Shown here: positions 38,501-50,873 of the stretch, in pieces
How the letters are laid out: each line of letters starts with the position of its first letter
Numbering within the stretch: position 1 is the stretch's first letter
Origin: Owenia fusiformis
Lineage: Eukaryota > Annelida > Polychaeta > Sabellida > Oweniidae
NCBI GenBank assembly: GCA_903813345.2
Contig: CAIIXF020000001.1
Span: 10,701,598-10,765,597, forward strand
Direction of reading: 5' to 3'
Length of the DNA: 64,000 nt
Program-made: the position numbers and the translations under genes
Notes under the pieces: model-generated
Told to the model about the DNA's origin: nothing
The model's database searches: none
What the model saw: only the letters and a program-made list of their open reading frames with translations

Positions 38501-41500
38501 TTCTCTTATTGTTCACAAGAGTAGGTACTATCTGTGGACTGGAGCGGGCAGAACCACTTTTGACGTTTGACCAGCGTATGGCTGGTTTTATCAGATACTA
38601 CCCTATTACCAGCATTTACTATGGGTCAGTGCTTCTCAGATGCTTCATGACTTCATTCTGAAGTATCCACTAGTGATTTTATCTTGCATTCTATTGAAGG
38701 AATGATGTTATCTGGCGTTCTATTGACAGACATAATGTTCATTTGTGCCTGATGTTGAAAGATAGCGATATTTCCAAGACGTGGTAAATAGAAAATGATC
38801 TAGAGTCAAGAGTAGCACTTGGCTCGCCTCAGTACTATAACCATACTATACCAACCAAGTAAACTTTAAAAACACCATATCATGTCTTGATAACTTTCAA
38901 ATATTTCAGTCCAATGTGCTGTCAGTCAAATGTTTCCCTATCTCGCAAGCATCCTCTTTAGTAATGATATTTGCAACATTTTATGTTCCCTGAAACTGAT
39001 GCCTAATAATTCTTGTCAGATTTCTGTCAGATGTTTACCACAAATAAATCGCTATTGTAAGAGTTGTTGATTTTGAAATTGAAATATCGCTATTTAAATC
39101 AGTAAGTCAGGAAATGGTTATTTTTATAATAGTTTGTCTCAGATACTAGTAGTTGAGAAATAGCGAAGTTTGTTGTTTATAGCGCACTAGTATTTTAGCT
39201 AAAGACTACGAAGTGTTGACTACGAAGAAGGTTTAGGCAGTTACATATATCTAATGAAAAGTCAGGATTAGAACAAAATCATATTCTCTGACCTTAAAAA
39301 CTGATGACTTTAAACACGAATCGCAAAATTGCTATATTGCCAGAAAATCTGACAGATTTGCATAGCCTATATGGCTTAAACTTTGTTTAGTTTATGCATA
39401 GGGAGCTAGGTTAGATTATTAATAGAAAAAACAAAGAAAAACAATCATATGGTTATAAATAATCTGTCAGTCATTGATAATTCCCAAGAGCATTGCCTAA
39501 TCTGGCCGAGACGGTACATTTTGGCTGATCATGGTTTTCTGACTTTGTTTCATGATTGACAAGCAGGTATCTTAATTGGCGTGGGAGGAGAGAATCTTAA
39601 CACCGTGATTTTCACATAGAACGATCTACTGTCTGTTTGTGGCATTATAATGGTCTGTCACAATTATTGCCCCTGAGCGACTCCGAAATTGTGACACAGG
39701 TCGATCTCAGGGTCAACAGGATTGGGGAAATCACATCATGATAAACCATGACATCTCATTTCTTCTCAGCCTTGAGATGTTTCTGGTGAAAAATGAAGAT
39801 GTTGCGGCAAAATCGGCAAATAATTTGTCCAATCTTGGCTATATGATTCATCCCCGGGGATTTATCCCTATGTATTATAAGGCCATTAACAGAAGTAGTT
39901 ATTAGCGTGTAGGTAGACGGTTCTGCTGATGAAGGCGGTTCACAACCCACATACAAACCTAGCTACCGGATACTGAAATATTCATTTGTACTTTATTAAT
40001 TGTCTGTTGCATTTAGATCAGTGGTTGTTTGATAGATGATGCTCCTATCTAGCATTCCACCTGGTCTGATGTCAGTCAGAGTAGGAGCTAATTAAATTAA
40101 GTATTGTTTCTCCTCTATCTAGCCTCGTGAACTGATAATTTCGTTCATCTGATGGCTCTTTAATTAAGATAAATGCGTTAGGTCTAAAATAGCGAAAGGT
40201 TATAATGCTTTCGCCTTACTTCTCCCGTCCTGTTTATCAAATAAAATAACGAACATCACAACATTCCTAATTCCCGATCATTCAACACCAAACTACTTTT
40301 AACCAATGAGTCTCAGCCATGCGTTAAATTTCATCCTTTTTAGATTCCTGCAATTTTAATTTGAAGGAATTTGGGGTGTTTTGGTGCAATATGCACCAGC
40401 AACAATATCCATGATTGAAGCAATGCCATTTGAACAATTGAGAAAAGTGTTTACGGTCGTTAATATGCTGCTTTTGTCGGTATAGGCAGATACATATTGA
40501 CTGTTTCTTAAAAAAATCTAAATTTAGGCTGACAGAAATAATTTAATTGTTTGTGGGTACATGTTCGTCTACATTTAATGTTTTTTCATCACCAGTAGAC
40601 CGTAAAACAGGTACGTCTTGTTTAGGTAAAATGAAATGATTAACGGTCTTGGTACTTGGTTTGTGTAAAAGTAGGAAGTACTAAAAGACGCATTCACTTG
40701 GAAATGTGTACAGACGTATCACTCCTATGACTATAAGCATCTTCGGATAAGCTTCCCCTAACTTTGTTTATGTTAAAACCGTGTTAATAGAAATGAACCG
40801 AAACTAAAAACGTTTAACCTTTACTTGATGTTCATGCAGATTCAATAGAACTAAGGAAGCAATACAGACTTTGTCAATGACTGTTTCTGAGGCTAATACA
40901 CTTAAGGGACCAGAAAGTAAATGGGATCCAATGATGTATTTAGCAGATCATACTCTATGTCCATGTGTGACATAGATGAGATATATCCCATTCGTAAATT
41001 GATTATCAATTATGTTATGTACGTGTTTAGAATGTCAATTAGTGACATACATCCCAATGCAAGATCCCTGTGTTCCATCAATCGTTGGCAATATTGTAAT
41101 TGTTTTTACGTTCAAACCCAGGTTTTGACATATGAGAAACTGGTTTGTTTCTCAATAACAATCGGCAGTTTCAAGCTAAGAGGGATTTACAAACAAATCT
41201 GGACTTATTTCCAAACATGATCCGGGAAATACAGCGTTCATTGAGGGAATGTGTCAGGGATCAGTCAGCACGGGAAGGCAGCCATGACAAATGAGTGGCA
41301 AATGCTTATAGAACATTAAAGATCATATCACCCATAGCCTGCCAAAGCAACCCGTCTCCCTCGAGAAAAACAACATGACATCTAGTCTTGAAATGCAAAA
41401 ACGAGTTTAAAACATGGAGATAGCCATACATAAAGGAAACAGACAAAGAAAAACCAATGTGTGATGTGTAGAAATTCAGAAAAATATAAATTCTCTCAGA

Positions 41501-44500
41501 TTGTTTAGAAAAGAAAGGGAGTCAAGAATGGGCAGAGGGGAATTTAAGAACAAGCAATCGCTTATTTACAGTCTCGGTTGAACCATGTATTTTGGTATTG
41601 TTTTCCAATTCCTTTTGAAATGTAAGTAAGGTAGTTGATTTAAGAAATGTCTAACTGTTTTTTTTCCCAAACATAACAGTTGATTTTCAAGCCATAATAT
41701 ACAGAAGGTCCCTTTAAAATGGGCAACTCTCTCCTGCAATCTTGCCATTTTTAATTGTCCAGGTACCATTTACAAAAGTATGACTGTCACTGTATTTTAA
41801 ACATAGGAGTTTGCCTGTACATTGTATCTTAAAGTAGAAATGTTTTTTGATCAAGTATATCAAATCAGAATACGTAATTACCAAAAAAACTTTGCAGTTT
41901 AAATGGGTATCAGATTAACTTGGATCTGACTATACGTGACTGATATTCATTTCAATACCCAATGCGGTCATAGAGATCATACCATCAGCACCAAAACTGT
42001 AGGTTCATTTGAGATACTCAAAAAGTAGAAAATTATTGCTATAGACTGAGTATCATTCCTTCCAATCTTACTCGCATGTACAAGGGGCTCCATCGCTTCT
42101 TCTGCAGCAATAAAGGTCTAAAAGTCACATTTAGATAACTAATGAATGCAGTTAGCAATATAGCTGAAGACCATAAATATGGTACATCGCCCTCTCATGC
42201 CGAATAACCATTTAAAAACTGATTTGGAACATAAAAAGAGTTTCTGAAGATATGCCAGTGATCATTGATTTGTCAAATCAGTCATGGTCATCCATTACTG
42301 TTTTAATAGTCACTTTTATCAATCAAACAACTCGTGGTTTTATCTCTTCTCGGGCGATCACATTTTGATGTACTAACACACAAGATAACCGAACTCCCAC
42401 CTTCAAAAACGTGTTTGGTGAAATAAATCATAATGTAATTTAAATAAAATATATGAGACCCCGGTAGAATAAAGTCTGCTCATTTTGATCCATCGTTTTA
42501 CCGAACAACTCGTTCGTGGTCATAATTGCGGTTTTTTCTTTGACTGCTTCAAAGAGGTTTCTAAAATCTATGGCAAGTACCTTAAGAAATCCTCGAAATT
42601 CTCATAAAATGCTCATAGAATTTTGAGTTAATTTGTTATTAATGTTTTTTGCTCTTCACTTATGAAGGAAAGTAGGGTACTTGAAGATGCTGGTATCGTT
42701 AGAATGCGATTCTCCCTCTATAGAGCTGCTATACAGACGTGCCTTTACCGATATATCGTCTATCAATAGAGCCTTCATCCATTAGCTCAATTTTACAGCT
42801 ATTTCATTCTTATTTTATCTAAATACTGCTGCATTTTATATGGACCTCCAAGGTATTTAATTGTGGAATAAAAATGCGCTGACAAATCTCTTATAGTTCT
42901 AAGGCTCTGTTTTAAATTTACGACAGCCTAACGCTCGTCATGTGGTTCTGACTTACCTTTATCCGCCTTATCATAATTCGGGGAGATTTGACGAGGTTAC
43001 GCCATGATACATTCGTTGATAATGCCATATAGATTATAGGGAGTACTGTTATACATTAAAACTGACACCCCTTTCTATGTTCTATATCAACAGATTTACA
43101 GAAACAAGATGCCATAGCTGTAACGCTAAATTGATGATACGCAGGTACACGTTAGACAAGACATTACACGTGTGATGATGGTAACTGAAACTGAGAACAA
43201 ACCAACAAAGCCGTGGAGTCATAAAGTTAAATCCGCATCATTTATCATCTAGACATGCCACAATTTCGCACACGAAAAAACCTTTACAAACCCAAACACT
43301 GACACTGACATTTTAAACAGGATTTACACCTTAATTTTAGATTTTTATATGAAAAACTGATTTATGACTTTCCCGTACCTGTGTATTAGTCCTTCTTACA
43401 GAAACTAGTCGTTTATCATAGTCCTTTTGAGAAATGTCGACCTTTACCTAAGTGACACTTCAATAAATTTGACTTATTTTAAATCTTAATAACCGCAATT
43501 TTTTTTAATTCCAACATTGACGAAATACAACTGTAAAAGTCAGAGTGCCACGGTGCTATCTTATTTAAGATTACAAGTTGCCATTCAGTACCATTCTTCG
43601 TGATCCCCCTCCACAATTCTGAAGAATGAAAAAAATATTTGATTATCAGGAAATCTGTCGTATGCTTCGGGGATCGTGCTCCGGGGTCAAAACAAGATCA
43701 TATACGGTTTAACTGAGCGTGAGGATGACACTGCCACATTTGCTGTTCTCATTTGCGACGGTAGAATTATTTGTCGTTCTGTACATTTTCAAATAAGTAA
43801 GATATATTTAAACAAACTGAAATAAAGCTCAACAGGTCCACATACACTCACGTAGACAAATGTTTAAAGTGAGCATATGTTTATGAACGTAATTCAGTGC
43901 GAAGGCAACGTACTTGGGGAACTTAAGCAAGTGAAGTCAGTTTTACTTCATCATAGGTACTATCAGTCAATAGTACAAACTCTATCACTAGTTTTTCGAA
44001 ATTATTTGACGTCAATAGAAATCCTTAGATCAACCAAAATTATTCATTATAGTTAGCGGTAAACAGCGGTGTTTCAGTAGCGGCCAGCAGTTCACCGGTA
44101 GCAGTCAACAAAAGTTACCAGTGACAACAGTACACTGTAGCGGTCAACAGTATACCGTAGCGGTCAACTGTCGGTGTATTGTTGACTTTTAATTAACCAA
44201 TCAAAACTGAGTACTGAAACCAGGGTGTTAACAAAGCTGATGACTTAACGCACGAATGAGTATTATTGAAGTAACTGATTAATCCAGGTCTTGTTTAAAA
44301 CTCATGTCTGTACTCCGAACTGTAATGACCCTGAAACATCAAGGTCGGTGATACCCTGAAATATAGAAACTTCATTAGGAAGTCGGAATCGAATATAACA
44401 GATGGTTAAGGTTGAATAAGTAAAGGTTAGCTGGGTCGGTCCTCCAGGCGTGATTTTATTTCGTTTTCGCCAGTGTTTACATGTTTTCTGGAGGATGGTT

Positions 44501-45253
44501 CTTGTTCACGGGGTTCGGTGTCTGATGCATTCAATACTGGATTCGTCATCAATTCTGCCTCTTCAGCTCTGGAACAATGTGGTTGAATTGTTCGAGTAAA
44601 TAGTTTTCTCTTTTCTAGAAGGATCTGGCTGGTTGATTCCTCTCATCAGTTCCACTGAGATGACGAGAGCTGCCATCTTTAAAAGCGTATATATTGTTCT
44701 ACTTTACAATCGGAACCTATGATTTTACCTGATGACCCTTGATCTTGTTGAAAATTATTAATATGTGCCATCTTTGTGCTTTCAGGTTATAGACGACAAC
44801 ATGCGTGTGGAGTGTAAATGTCACGGCGTTTCGGGTACATGCGAGCTGAAAACCTGCTGGAGGGCAATGCCCACTTTTAGAACTGTGGGTGAAAAGCTGA
44901 AGGAGAAATTTGATGGCGCAACAGAGGTTGAACAAAGACGGATTGGAACACGAAGACAGCTTCTACCTAAAAATCCCCAGTTCAAACCTCATACAGGTTC
45001 CGACCTGGTGTATTTAGTCCCATCTCCTGATTATTGTGAGATGGACCCACATACAGGGTCAATAGGGACAAGCGGACGGTTGTGCAGTAAAGCATCTAAA
45101 GCTATAGACGGTTGTGACTTAATGTGTTGCGGAAGGGGGTTCACTACACGTGTTAAAACAGTGACTGAGAGATGCATGTGCAAGTTTCATTGGTGTTGTT
45201 ATGTGAAATGTAAGGAATGCCAGAGAGAAGTAGAGGAACACACGTGTTTATGA
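29520..45253 (+). CDS. Wnt4: Wnt4 secreted signalling protein, complete
   Basis: Exons 29520-29602, 30839-31074, 33909-34183 and 44786-45253 join with matching phases (2, 1, 0) into 353 codons plus TGA, close to the ~351 residues usual for Wnt4. Exon 1 encodes a signal peptide ([20 protein letters not shown]) and the IKWL start of the mature protein. Exon 2 has [14 protein letters not shown] with a glycosylation site. Exon 3 has [28 protein letters not shown] and [11 protein letters not shown]. Exon 4 has the Wnt signature [10 protein letters not shown], in which the Ser is the palmitoleoylated residue, then [12 protein letters not shown] and the cysteine-rich end [13 protein letters not shown]. 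The GATEVEQ and SKAIDGC strings point to Wnt4 rather than another Wnt subfamily. It is a ligand for Frizzled receptors. Introns are 1.2, 2.8 and 10.6 kb; I see no break. Confidence 0.97.
31305..31540 (+). repeat. Partial copy of a dispersed ~490-base element
   Basis: Begins ccatgggctttcaac, then closely matches 62047-62260 (tgtcataattatgatgaatt; ttaaattatcaacatg; ggaatgtgtacattct; gaagttgcctacccttctag). Lies in Wnt4 intron 2. The fuller copy is at 61784-62275. Confidence 0.75.
32000..32875. mobile_element. Foldback TA-inserting element (family 1, copy 2), whole
   Basis: The left end is cactcccctccataagtttg and the right end is its near-perfect complement, with TA at 31998-31999 and 32876-32877. 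The long inverted arms include 'aactacgtgttaaagcctct' and 'ccaatacctccaa' with complements at the right. It sits in Wnt4 intron 2 and is uninterrupted. No transposase frame. Confidence 0.85.
34952..35137 (+). mobile_element. 'tagccag' repeat, copy in Wnt4 intron 3
   Basis: Matches 13574-13783: ggcccggagccaggatttgc at the left, ctggctacgggcctg at the right, with 'ccaggggggttcacatttga' in between and a G-run near the right end. Confidence 0.75.
36621..36842 (+). repeat. Minisatellite, 43-base unit, ~5 copies
   Basis: Units read 'ggtcgttcgtggccaccaat' then 'tggaacttgctgtga' with small changes. Divergence increases toward the right end. Each unit contains the palindrome gtggccac. It creates two overlapping repetitive ORFs on the minus strand, which I regard as artefacts. 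Confidence 0.85.
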
Positions 45254-45568
45254 AAAACGTGAAATTCATCCACTTATCCATCCTCATTCCATACATCTAG
45301 ACAGAGATTACCCTGCGACCGATAGAGCACACACGCTATGCAAACTGACGAAAAACAACAGACATTGGTGCCACGTGGCTGGTGCTGACTGCTGATCGTG
45401 CCCAACATATCAGTAGTCAGTGACGAATTATTTAAGTATACTCCAAAAGTGCCTGCAAAGTACGACATGTCGTTTGATGTCGACTGAAAAAATATTTGCG
45501 ACGAAGAACTGCTGACTCGACGACCTTTTAATAATACCATCATCGTACGTGTACGTCCAGAAAAATGT

Positions 45569-45738
45569 CATTATCTTCGAGAACCAAATACGCAGTCTCA
45601 AATACGTAACATTATCTTCGAGAACCAAATACGCAGTCTCAAATACGTAACATTATCTTCGAGAACCAAATACGCAGTCTCAAATACGTAACATTAGGCC
45701 TATCTTCGAGAACCAAATACGCAGTATCAAATACGTAA
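45569..45738 (+). repeat. Tandem repeat in the Wnt4 3' UTR, 41-base unit, 4 copies
   Basis: Three near-identical 41-base units (45569-45609, 45610-45650, 45651-45691) are followed by a 47-base fourth with a six-base insertion and one change. The core is 'tcttcgagaaccaaatacgc'. The array lies about 315 bases past the Wnt4 stop and before the poly(A) candidates, so it is probably transcribed. Confidence 0.85.
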
Positions 45739-45896
45739 CACATTTCGGATGACTACATTTTTCATGGGTTCTGAAATATTAGAAACTGTCTCCCATTTAA
45801 AATAATGTAACTGAAATTAGTATAATATGAGCCTTCCAGGAAGCTCACACTGAAATAAAAGATAGCTGATTCAAAAAGTAACATTATCCTTTGCTA

Positions 45897-46038
45897 ATAC
45901 CTTGGTCACATTTGCTCCGATTTTCACTACGGCGCCCGGCCGATTGAGTATTTTGTTCAAAATTGAATACAATATTGAGCAAAACACTCAATCGGCCGGG
46001 CGCCGGCCGATAGATCGGAGCAAATGTGACCCAGGCAT
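45897..46038. mobile_element. GC-tipped foldback element, copy 1
   Basis: The ends are ccttggtcacatttgctcc and its complement. Inside are 'cggcgcccggccgattgagt' and its complement around an AT-rich centre (ttcaaaattgaataca). A second copy is at 53291-53430. It falls in the Wnt4 3' UTR or just beyond. Confidence 0.75.
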
Positions 46039-46444
46039 TATCTATTGTAGATCTACTAGTGAAAATGAGTAATCTAATAGCATAAATAGTGAGTTGTTTT
46101 TTACAAGTTTAAGTTCTGCAGTCACCAGTAAATACTAAATACTGAAGATTATATCTGCATGTCACGTAGTTCATGTGTATGACATTACGCAACTGAAGAC
46201 GCGATTTATTTAGTAGAAAATAACAATTTCGTATTCAGTTGCGTTTTTAAAATGTATTAATATATCAAGAAAATAGGTTATATAACCTTTTTTGTACACA
46301 CAGCTTGTAAAAATGTAAATATGAAAATATCTGGTTTATATCATTTCGTTATCGTATTTAAGTTTTAATAATATTATTTATACTGTAAACATATTGAGTG
46401 CAGTTAAGTATTTCATTAACGATGTGAATGTCATTGAAACTGTA

Positions 46445-46450
46445 AATAAA
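46445..46450 (+). promoter_or_regulatory. Candidate poly(A) signal, Wnt4
   Basis: AATAAA about 1.2 kb past the Wnt4 stop; another at 45854-45859 would give a shorter 3' UTR, and a third follows near 46472. Which is used cannot be told. Confidence 0.4.
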
Positions 46451-46918
46451 AGTAGATATGTGAGTACATAGAAATAAATGCCTTTTTAAAAACATTGTTC
46501 CATATTTGATTAGATTGACATTATGACTAAGCCGTCTTTATCCTATTGCAAAAGTAACCAAGAGTTTAGCAGCTATGAGCTAATAAAAAAGTTTGAAAAC
46601 AATTCAAAAAGCCCGCGCTCAATCACTTTTATAACTTTTTTGATTGGATGATTCTTGTGATGTCATGTTGTAGAACTATAGAAAACATGCATTGATCAGC
46701 CAATGGTGCAGACATGCCGTTTTTGTATTTTCTTATGGCCAGTATGACCATATAATCAGACATGCCATCCATTTGACACACTATTTTGTGAAATTCACAA
46801 ATAGCTAGCTAGGCAAGGTGTGTCCAATTCCAGCTAATCTGAACCTAGTATTTCATATAACTGCAGCGCATTATATCAACAATCACCGCATCCAAGGTTG
46901 ACTCTTTGTGTGGTTGTT

Positions 46919-47268
46919 AAAGCTAAGTTCACACCAACGGCCCTGTGATGGCGCTTTAAAGCTTTGCATGGCGCTTTGAAGCTCCATCAAAGCGCCGTTG
47001 GTGTGAACTTAAGCTAAGTTCACACCAACGGAGCTTTGATGGCGCTTAAATGCGGCGTGCAAATCGGCTTTGCACGCCGCATTAAAGCGCCATCAAAGCG
47101 TCGTTAGTGTGAACTTAGCTTTAGTGACATGGTAGAGAATATTTTGCAATGTGTGAATTAGTTCACACCAACGGCGCTTTGATGGCGCTTTATAAAGAGG
47201 CGTGCAAATCGGCTTTGCACGGCGCTTTAAAGCACTATCAAAGCGCCATTGGTGTGATCTTAGCTTTA
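46919..47268. mobile_element. Three hairpin elements in tandem
   Basis: Three successive palindromic units each begin with ttcacaccaacgg or a close variant and end with its complement (ccgttggtgtgaac). The second and third also share an inner hairpin (gtgcaaatcggctttgcac). Units: about 46922-47011, 47013-47120 and 47160-47266. No coding capacity. Confidence 0.8.
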
Positions 47269-48031
47269 AGCCCAAGACTCAGAGATGCATTGTGGAATGA
47301 CCATTCTTTTCAGGCATTGTTTCCTAAAATTAATACTCAATGCTGCGTTCTCGTGCAAATTGGGAAGCACCATTTTCAAGGAATGGTCTTTCGACATTGA
47401 ACTGAGTCCATGGCTTAAATCATTAAGTATGCAACTGAATACCATCCTTATAGTAGGATGACAAAAAACTAAAAATACATCAGTGCATTTACCAAGCTTA
47501 GGGCAAAGAAATTATTTTCATTATATCAAAATCACATTGCAGTTGGCAACTAACAATTGCTGCACCTCGAATACTTTGGGATTGTTCACATTGTCCAAAG
47601 GGCTTAATATCAATTAGAGGCTCGTCAAAAATGCAGATGACTTTACGTAATGTTTGAAATGTTTATGCACATTGTATTTTCATTTATTTCAATTGATTTG
47701 ATCAATCGGGGCCTAACGTGAAACGGTAAGTAACTAAATTGACCATTATGTATCGTATGTTTAGTAACCAGGAATTCATCAGAGACATACCAGTAGTCTT
47801 CGCGTTTGGTTACTTGTAAGTTAAGGAAGGTCCTACCGCGAGTATCGCAGACTCAGGAGCGAAATGTTTCGTGACGTGTAACGTAACTTCAAAAATATAG
47901 TTTGTAGGTTTCCAGAACACAAAGTTAAACATGGTTTGATATAAAGTTGCTATAATCAAAAATGAATATGAGCTTCGTTGTCTCAACAGTTGCGTTGCGG
48001 TCTTCTCGATTAGTTGGTTCATTTGCAGAAA
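47269..48031. other. Upstream region of the His-rich gene
   Basis: No gene is visible. The promoter and any 5' untranslated exon of the His-rich gene should lie here. The sequence 'tttgcag' just before its ATG could be an acceptor, so an upstream non-coding exon is possible. Confidence 0.4.
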
Positions 48032-49067
48032 ATGGTAAGCTCGTCAGTTTTAGCTGTGCTTTGCATTGCCTTGGTGGGATGTGTTCTCGCAGACCCTGCT
48101 CATAGGTCTCATCACGGACACCACGCTCATGGTCATAGCGTTCATGGACACGGTCATCACGTTCATGGTCACGGTCATCACGTTCATGGCCACGCACATC
48201 ATTCACATGGACACAGAGCTCACGGACACCATGGATCTCACCACGGACATCATTATGGTTATGGTATGCATAAATATAATTAGCCTAATATCTGTTCTTT
48301 TTTCTCGCGATACATATAATAAAAACACAATATAATGCCAAAATTCATTGAAATCATCAGGTTTATATTCGTTATTATATATGTCATGATATAGTGACAA
48401 ACGAAAAAATAGTACTTTTAAAATGACAATTTTTTTGTCCATATAGTACTACATACTTGGATGAAGTACTGGCCATCCTGGCTATAACAAAACGAAAAAG
48501 GTCACTTTTAAAATGCCAATATTATCTGCCTAATATCTTGACTGATGATTCGTTCTATCATTGTTACGATAGTTCTCCGACTCTTTCGGAAATTCCATCA
48601 CTCCAATTTTCAGCTCCTCTTGGTAGATTACGCTTACCCCATCTCCCTACCTCATTTATCAAATTTTCCTGATCATACATCTCATTCTCTCTCAAGTTTA
48701 TGACGCCATGTCTCATCTCCCTAGTCTTGTAACCCCAGTGACCCCATCCGGCTCCTTTCTTTCTAGCACCACGGTAAATCACCCAAAACTTAAAGAATGT
48801 TTCAATCTATGTAACGCAATTACTTTCATTCTTCTAGACCCCTGCAAGGGACGAGATGACATGGAGTATAACCTTGACGCCGCCTTCCGCGCTAAATTCC
48901 CCTACGCCGTACCCGCCTGTAGCTTCGTGAAGTGCCACGGTGGTAGAAGCTTCCTACAGTGGTGTGCCAAGGGAACGATGAACGATGAATGGGGACGTGG
49001 GTTCTGCTTATACCAGGACAATGTTGGTAGATGTGGCAAGCCTTTCCCCGGATACGGCCATCATTAG
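48032..49067 (+). CDS. Secreted histidine-rich, six-cysteine protein, 153 residues
   Basis: Exons 48032-48263 and 48838-49067 join in phase 1 (GTATGC donor, cattcttctag acceptor). Residues 1-20 are a signal peptide (MVSSSVLAVLCIALVGCVLA). Residues 21-77 are dominated by His-Gly repeats (HGHGHHVHGHGHH); 28 of the 54 residues from position 24 are His. Exon 2 adds a compact domain with six cysteines (DPCKGRDDMEYN; VPACSFVKC; FLQWCAKGT; RGFCLYQDNVGRC) and ends GYGHH. If the intron were kept, translation would stop after five more codons, giving a His-rich peptide alone. His clusters suggest zinc or copper binding, or pH-dependent adhesion or antimicrobial action. I do not recognise the cysteine domain. 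An AATAAA lies at 49370-49375. Confidence 0.8.
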
Positions 49068-49369
49068 GAGTTATATACTTGAATATAAATGATTCCCTAA
49101 TTGAGATTGGAACTGTTAATTATGATTTTAACTAAATATATAACATTATTTAGTTAAAAATGTTTTGTTAGAATGGATAGGATATATGATACATAAATGC
49201 ACAAGTGAAAGGATTTAAGACTTACTGGTCCATGGGTATTTGCTCTTGTCCAATATTCTTACTTCTCTATATTCTTATTATGATTTGACCAATTTTGGTG
49301 ATTTATTCAAGGCATGTATAAGGAAAGACATACTTGAGATCCAGATATCCCCTTTTACCATATACTTTA

Positions 49370-49375
49370 AATAAA
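49370..49375 (+). promoter_or_regulatory. Candidate poly(A) signal, His-rich gene
   Basis: AATAAA about 300 bases past the TAG of the His-rich gene, in AT-rich context. Confidence 0.5.
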
Positions 49376-50745
49376 ATATTATTTGATATAGTGCATATGT
49401 TTGGTGTTTATTTTTACTAATGATGACTAATAAGTCCTATTAAAATACAAGTTTCTCCCTGTATACTGCTGCATGGCATAGCTTTGGCACAGAAGAACTG
49501 CTACAATATTACATTTTCAAATAGACAATTGCAGATGGTCTGTAAGTCCATGATTCATGGACAATATACATAGAGAACAGTCCATACTGCAAAATTCAAT
49601 AAGAAGACATGCTTTAACAAAACAGAACTACATCCTTCATGATCCACCACTATTCCTCAATTGTCATTGTTACAAGGCTTATAGCTGGTAATGGCTTTCA
49701 CAAAATAGAAACTACTTATTTTCTGCGTTATGTCTCTGAATATGATAATGTACTACTAAATGTACAACGTTTACGATACTACAGTACTACTATTATGCTG
49801 TTCTCCAATATTATCTAGTATTATCATTTTCATTTTCCAAGAAAAATATTATCTTCAATAATACTTGATCAATGGAAAATCATTACTTGTAAAATTCAAT
49901 CAATTGAGGTCGTTCGAGTATTTATCTTTCCTTCCAAATAAAAAATGAAGTACAAAAATATCAATTTAGTAAAAATATATTTAAATGCAAAATGTTTACT
50001 TTGAGAGACTTTTTCTTATACATTCACATCACTAAAACCATGTAAATGGCAATATAAAGTTTGCCGTCCAAATCTAGCAGTTGTACACCCTCCCCTCTCA
50101 ACAATAATGAAATATGATATTGTTGATTTGCTTTTCAAGAAATCAGCATTTATCACTAATGAAATTAACTTTTTTTCAACAACGTTTGATATTTGGGCAC
50201 CATCTCTTATTGTATGAGTTGAGTATCACAGGCAATATCAGTTGCACCCTTTGCATTTGTTCAACGTCACTTCTTAAAAGAGAGCTTCATCTTCTAGTTT
50301 ATAACTAGACTTTGCATGCAGGGTATTATCAGTTGTATATAGTTTTACAAATAAGGTTAACATCTATATGTATGTAAGTAAAATTAGCCAACCCTGGTGC
50401 ATATAATAGTACTATATATCTTTATATATTCATACATAATGATTTAATGTTCATATTTGACAGGTTTATCAAATCTGTACAAGATCTGTTCAAAAATTGC
50501 ACTGCTTAAGTCCTAACAGGAAGTAAAAGGGATACAGAAAAAATGGCTATTCTCTAAAACGTCTAACAGTTAAGACTTTCACATAATCATTCGATTTTTA
50601 GTGGTTATCTGCAAAAACAGATTTTTCAATTCTAATGAATTTAGAATTTCTGAATCTTCAATGTCCAATAACTTCAATAACTAAATTAATGACTGCAAGG
50701 AAAACATTGGCATGAATAGATCACACTCAGTAACCCTTAATTTCC
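49376..50745. other. Convergent intergenic stretch
   Basis: This lies between the 3' ends of the His-rich gene (plus) and NAGLU (minus). I see only AT-rich DNA and a dispersed-repeat fragment at about 50255-50330 (acttcttaaaagagagctt; gcatgcagggtattatc) shared with 27590-27660. Confidence 0.5.
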
Positions 50746-50751
50746 TTTATT
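50746..50751 (-). promoter_or_regulatory. Candidate poly(A) signal, NAGLU
   Basis: AATAAA on the minus strand, 123 bases past the NAGLU stop codon. Confidence 0.6.
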
Positions 50752-50873
50752 AAAATGACTGTGCTGAACAAATTGTTCATGCATAGTATCAAATAACAAT
50801 TTTTTCAAAGATACAATAGTACTATGAGCTAAATATTTTGCATAGAATGTTCAGTATCATCATATTAGGCAGT

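Larger units (their letters stand above)
34184..44785. other. Wnt4 intron 3, 10.6 kb
   Basis: No exon was found. ORFs such as 38326-38661 have no family resemblance. Contents seen: a 'tagccag' repeat (34952-35137), a 43-base minisatellite (36621-36842), and a short set of 'gtagcggtcaacagta' repeats at about 44075-44170. An intron of this size in a signalling gene may hold enhancers, but I cannot point to one. Confidence 0.55.

Noticed and set aside
38326-38661. 111-residue plus ORF in Wnt4 intron 3
   Set aside because: No family resemblance, no signal peptide, no flanking splice sites; length is within chance for the region.
48066-48335. 89-residue ORF overlapping the His-rich exon
   Set aside because: A +1-shifted reading of the same repeat with no signal peptide, and it ignores the splice donor.
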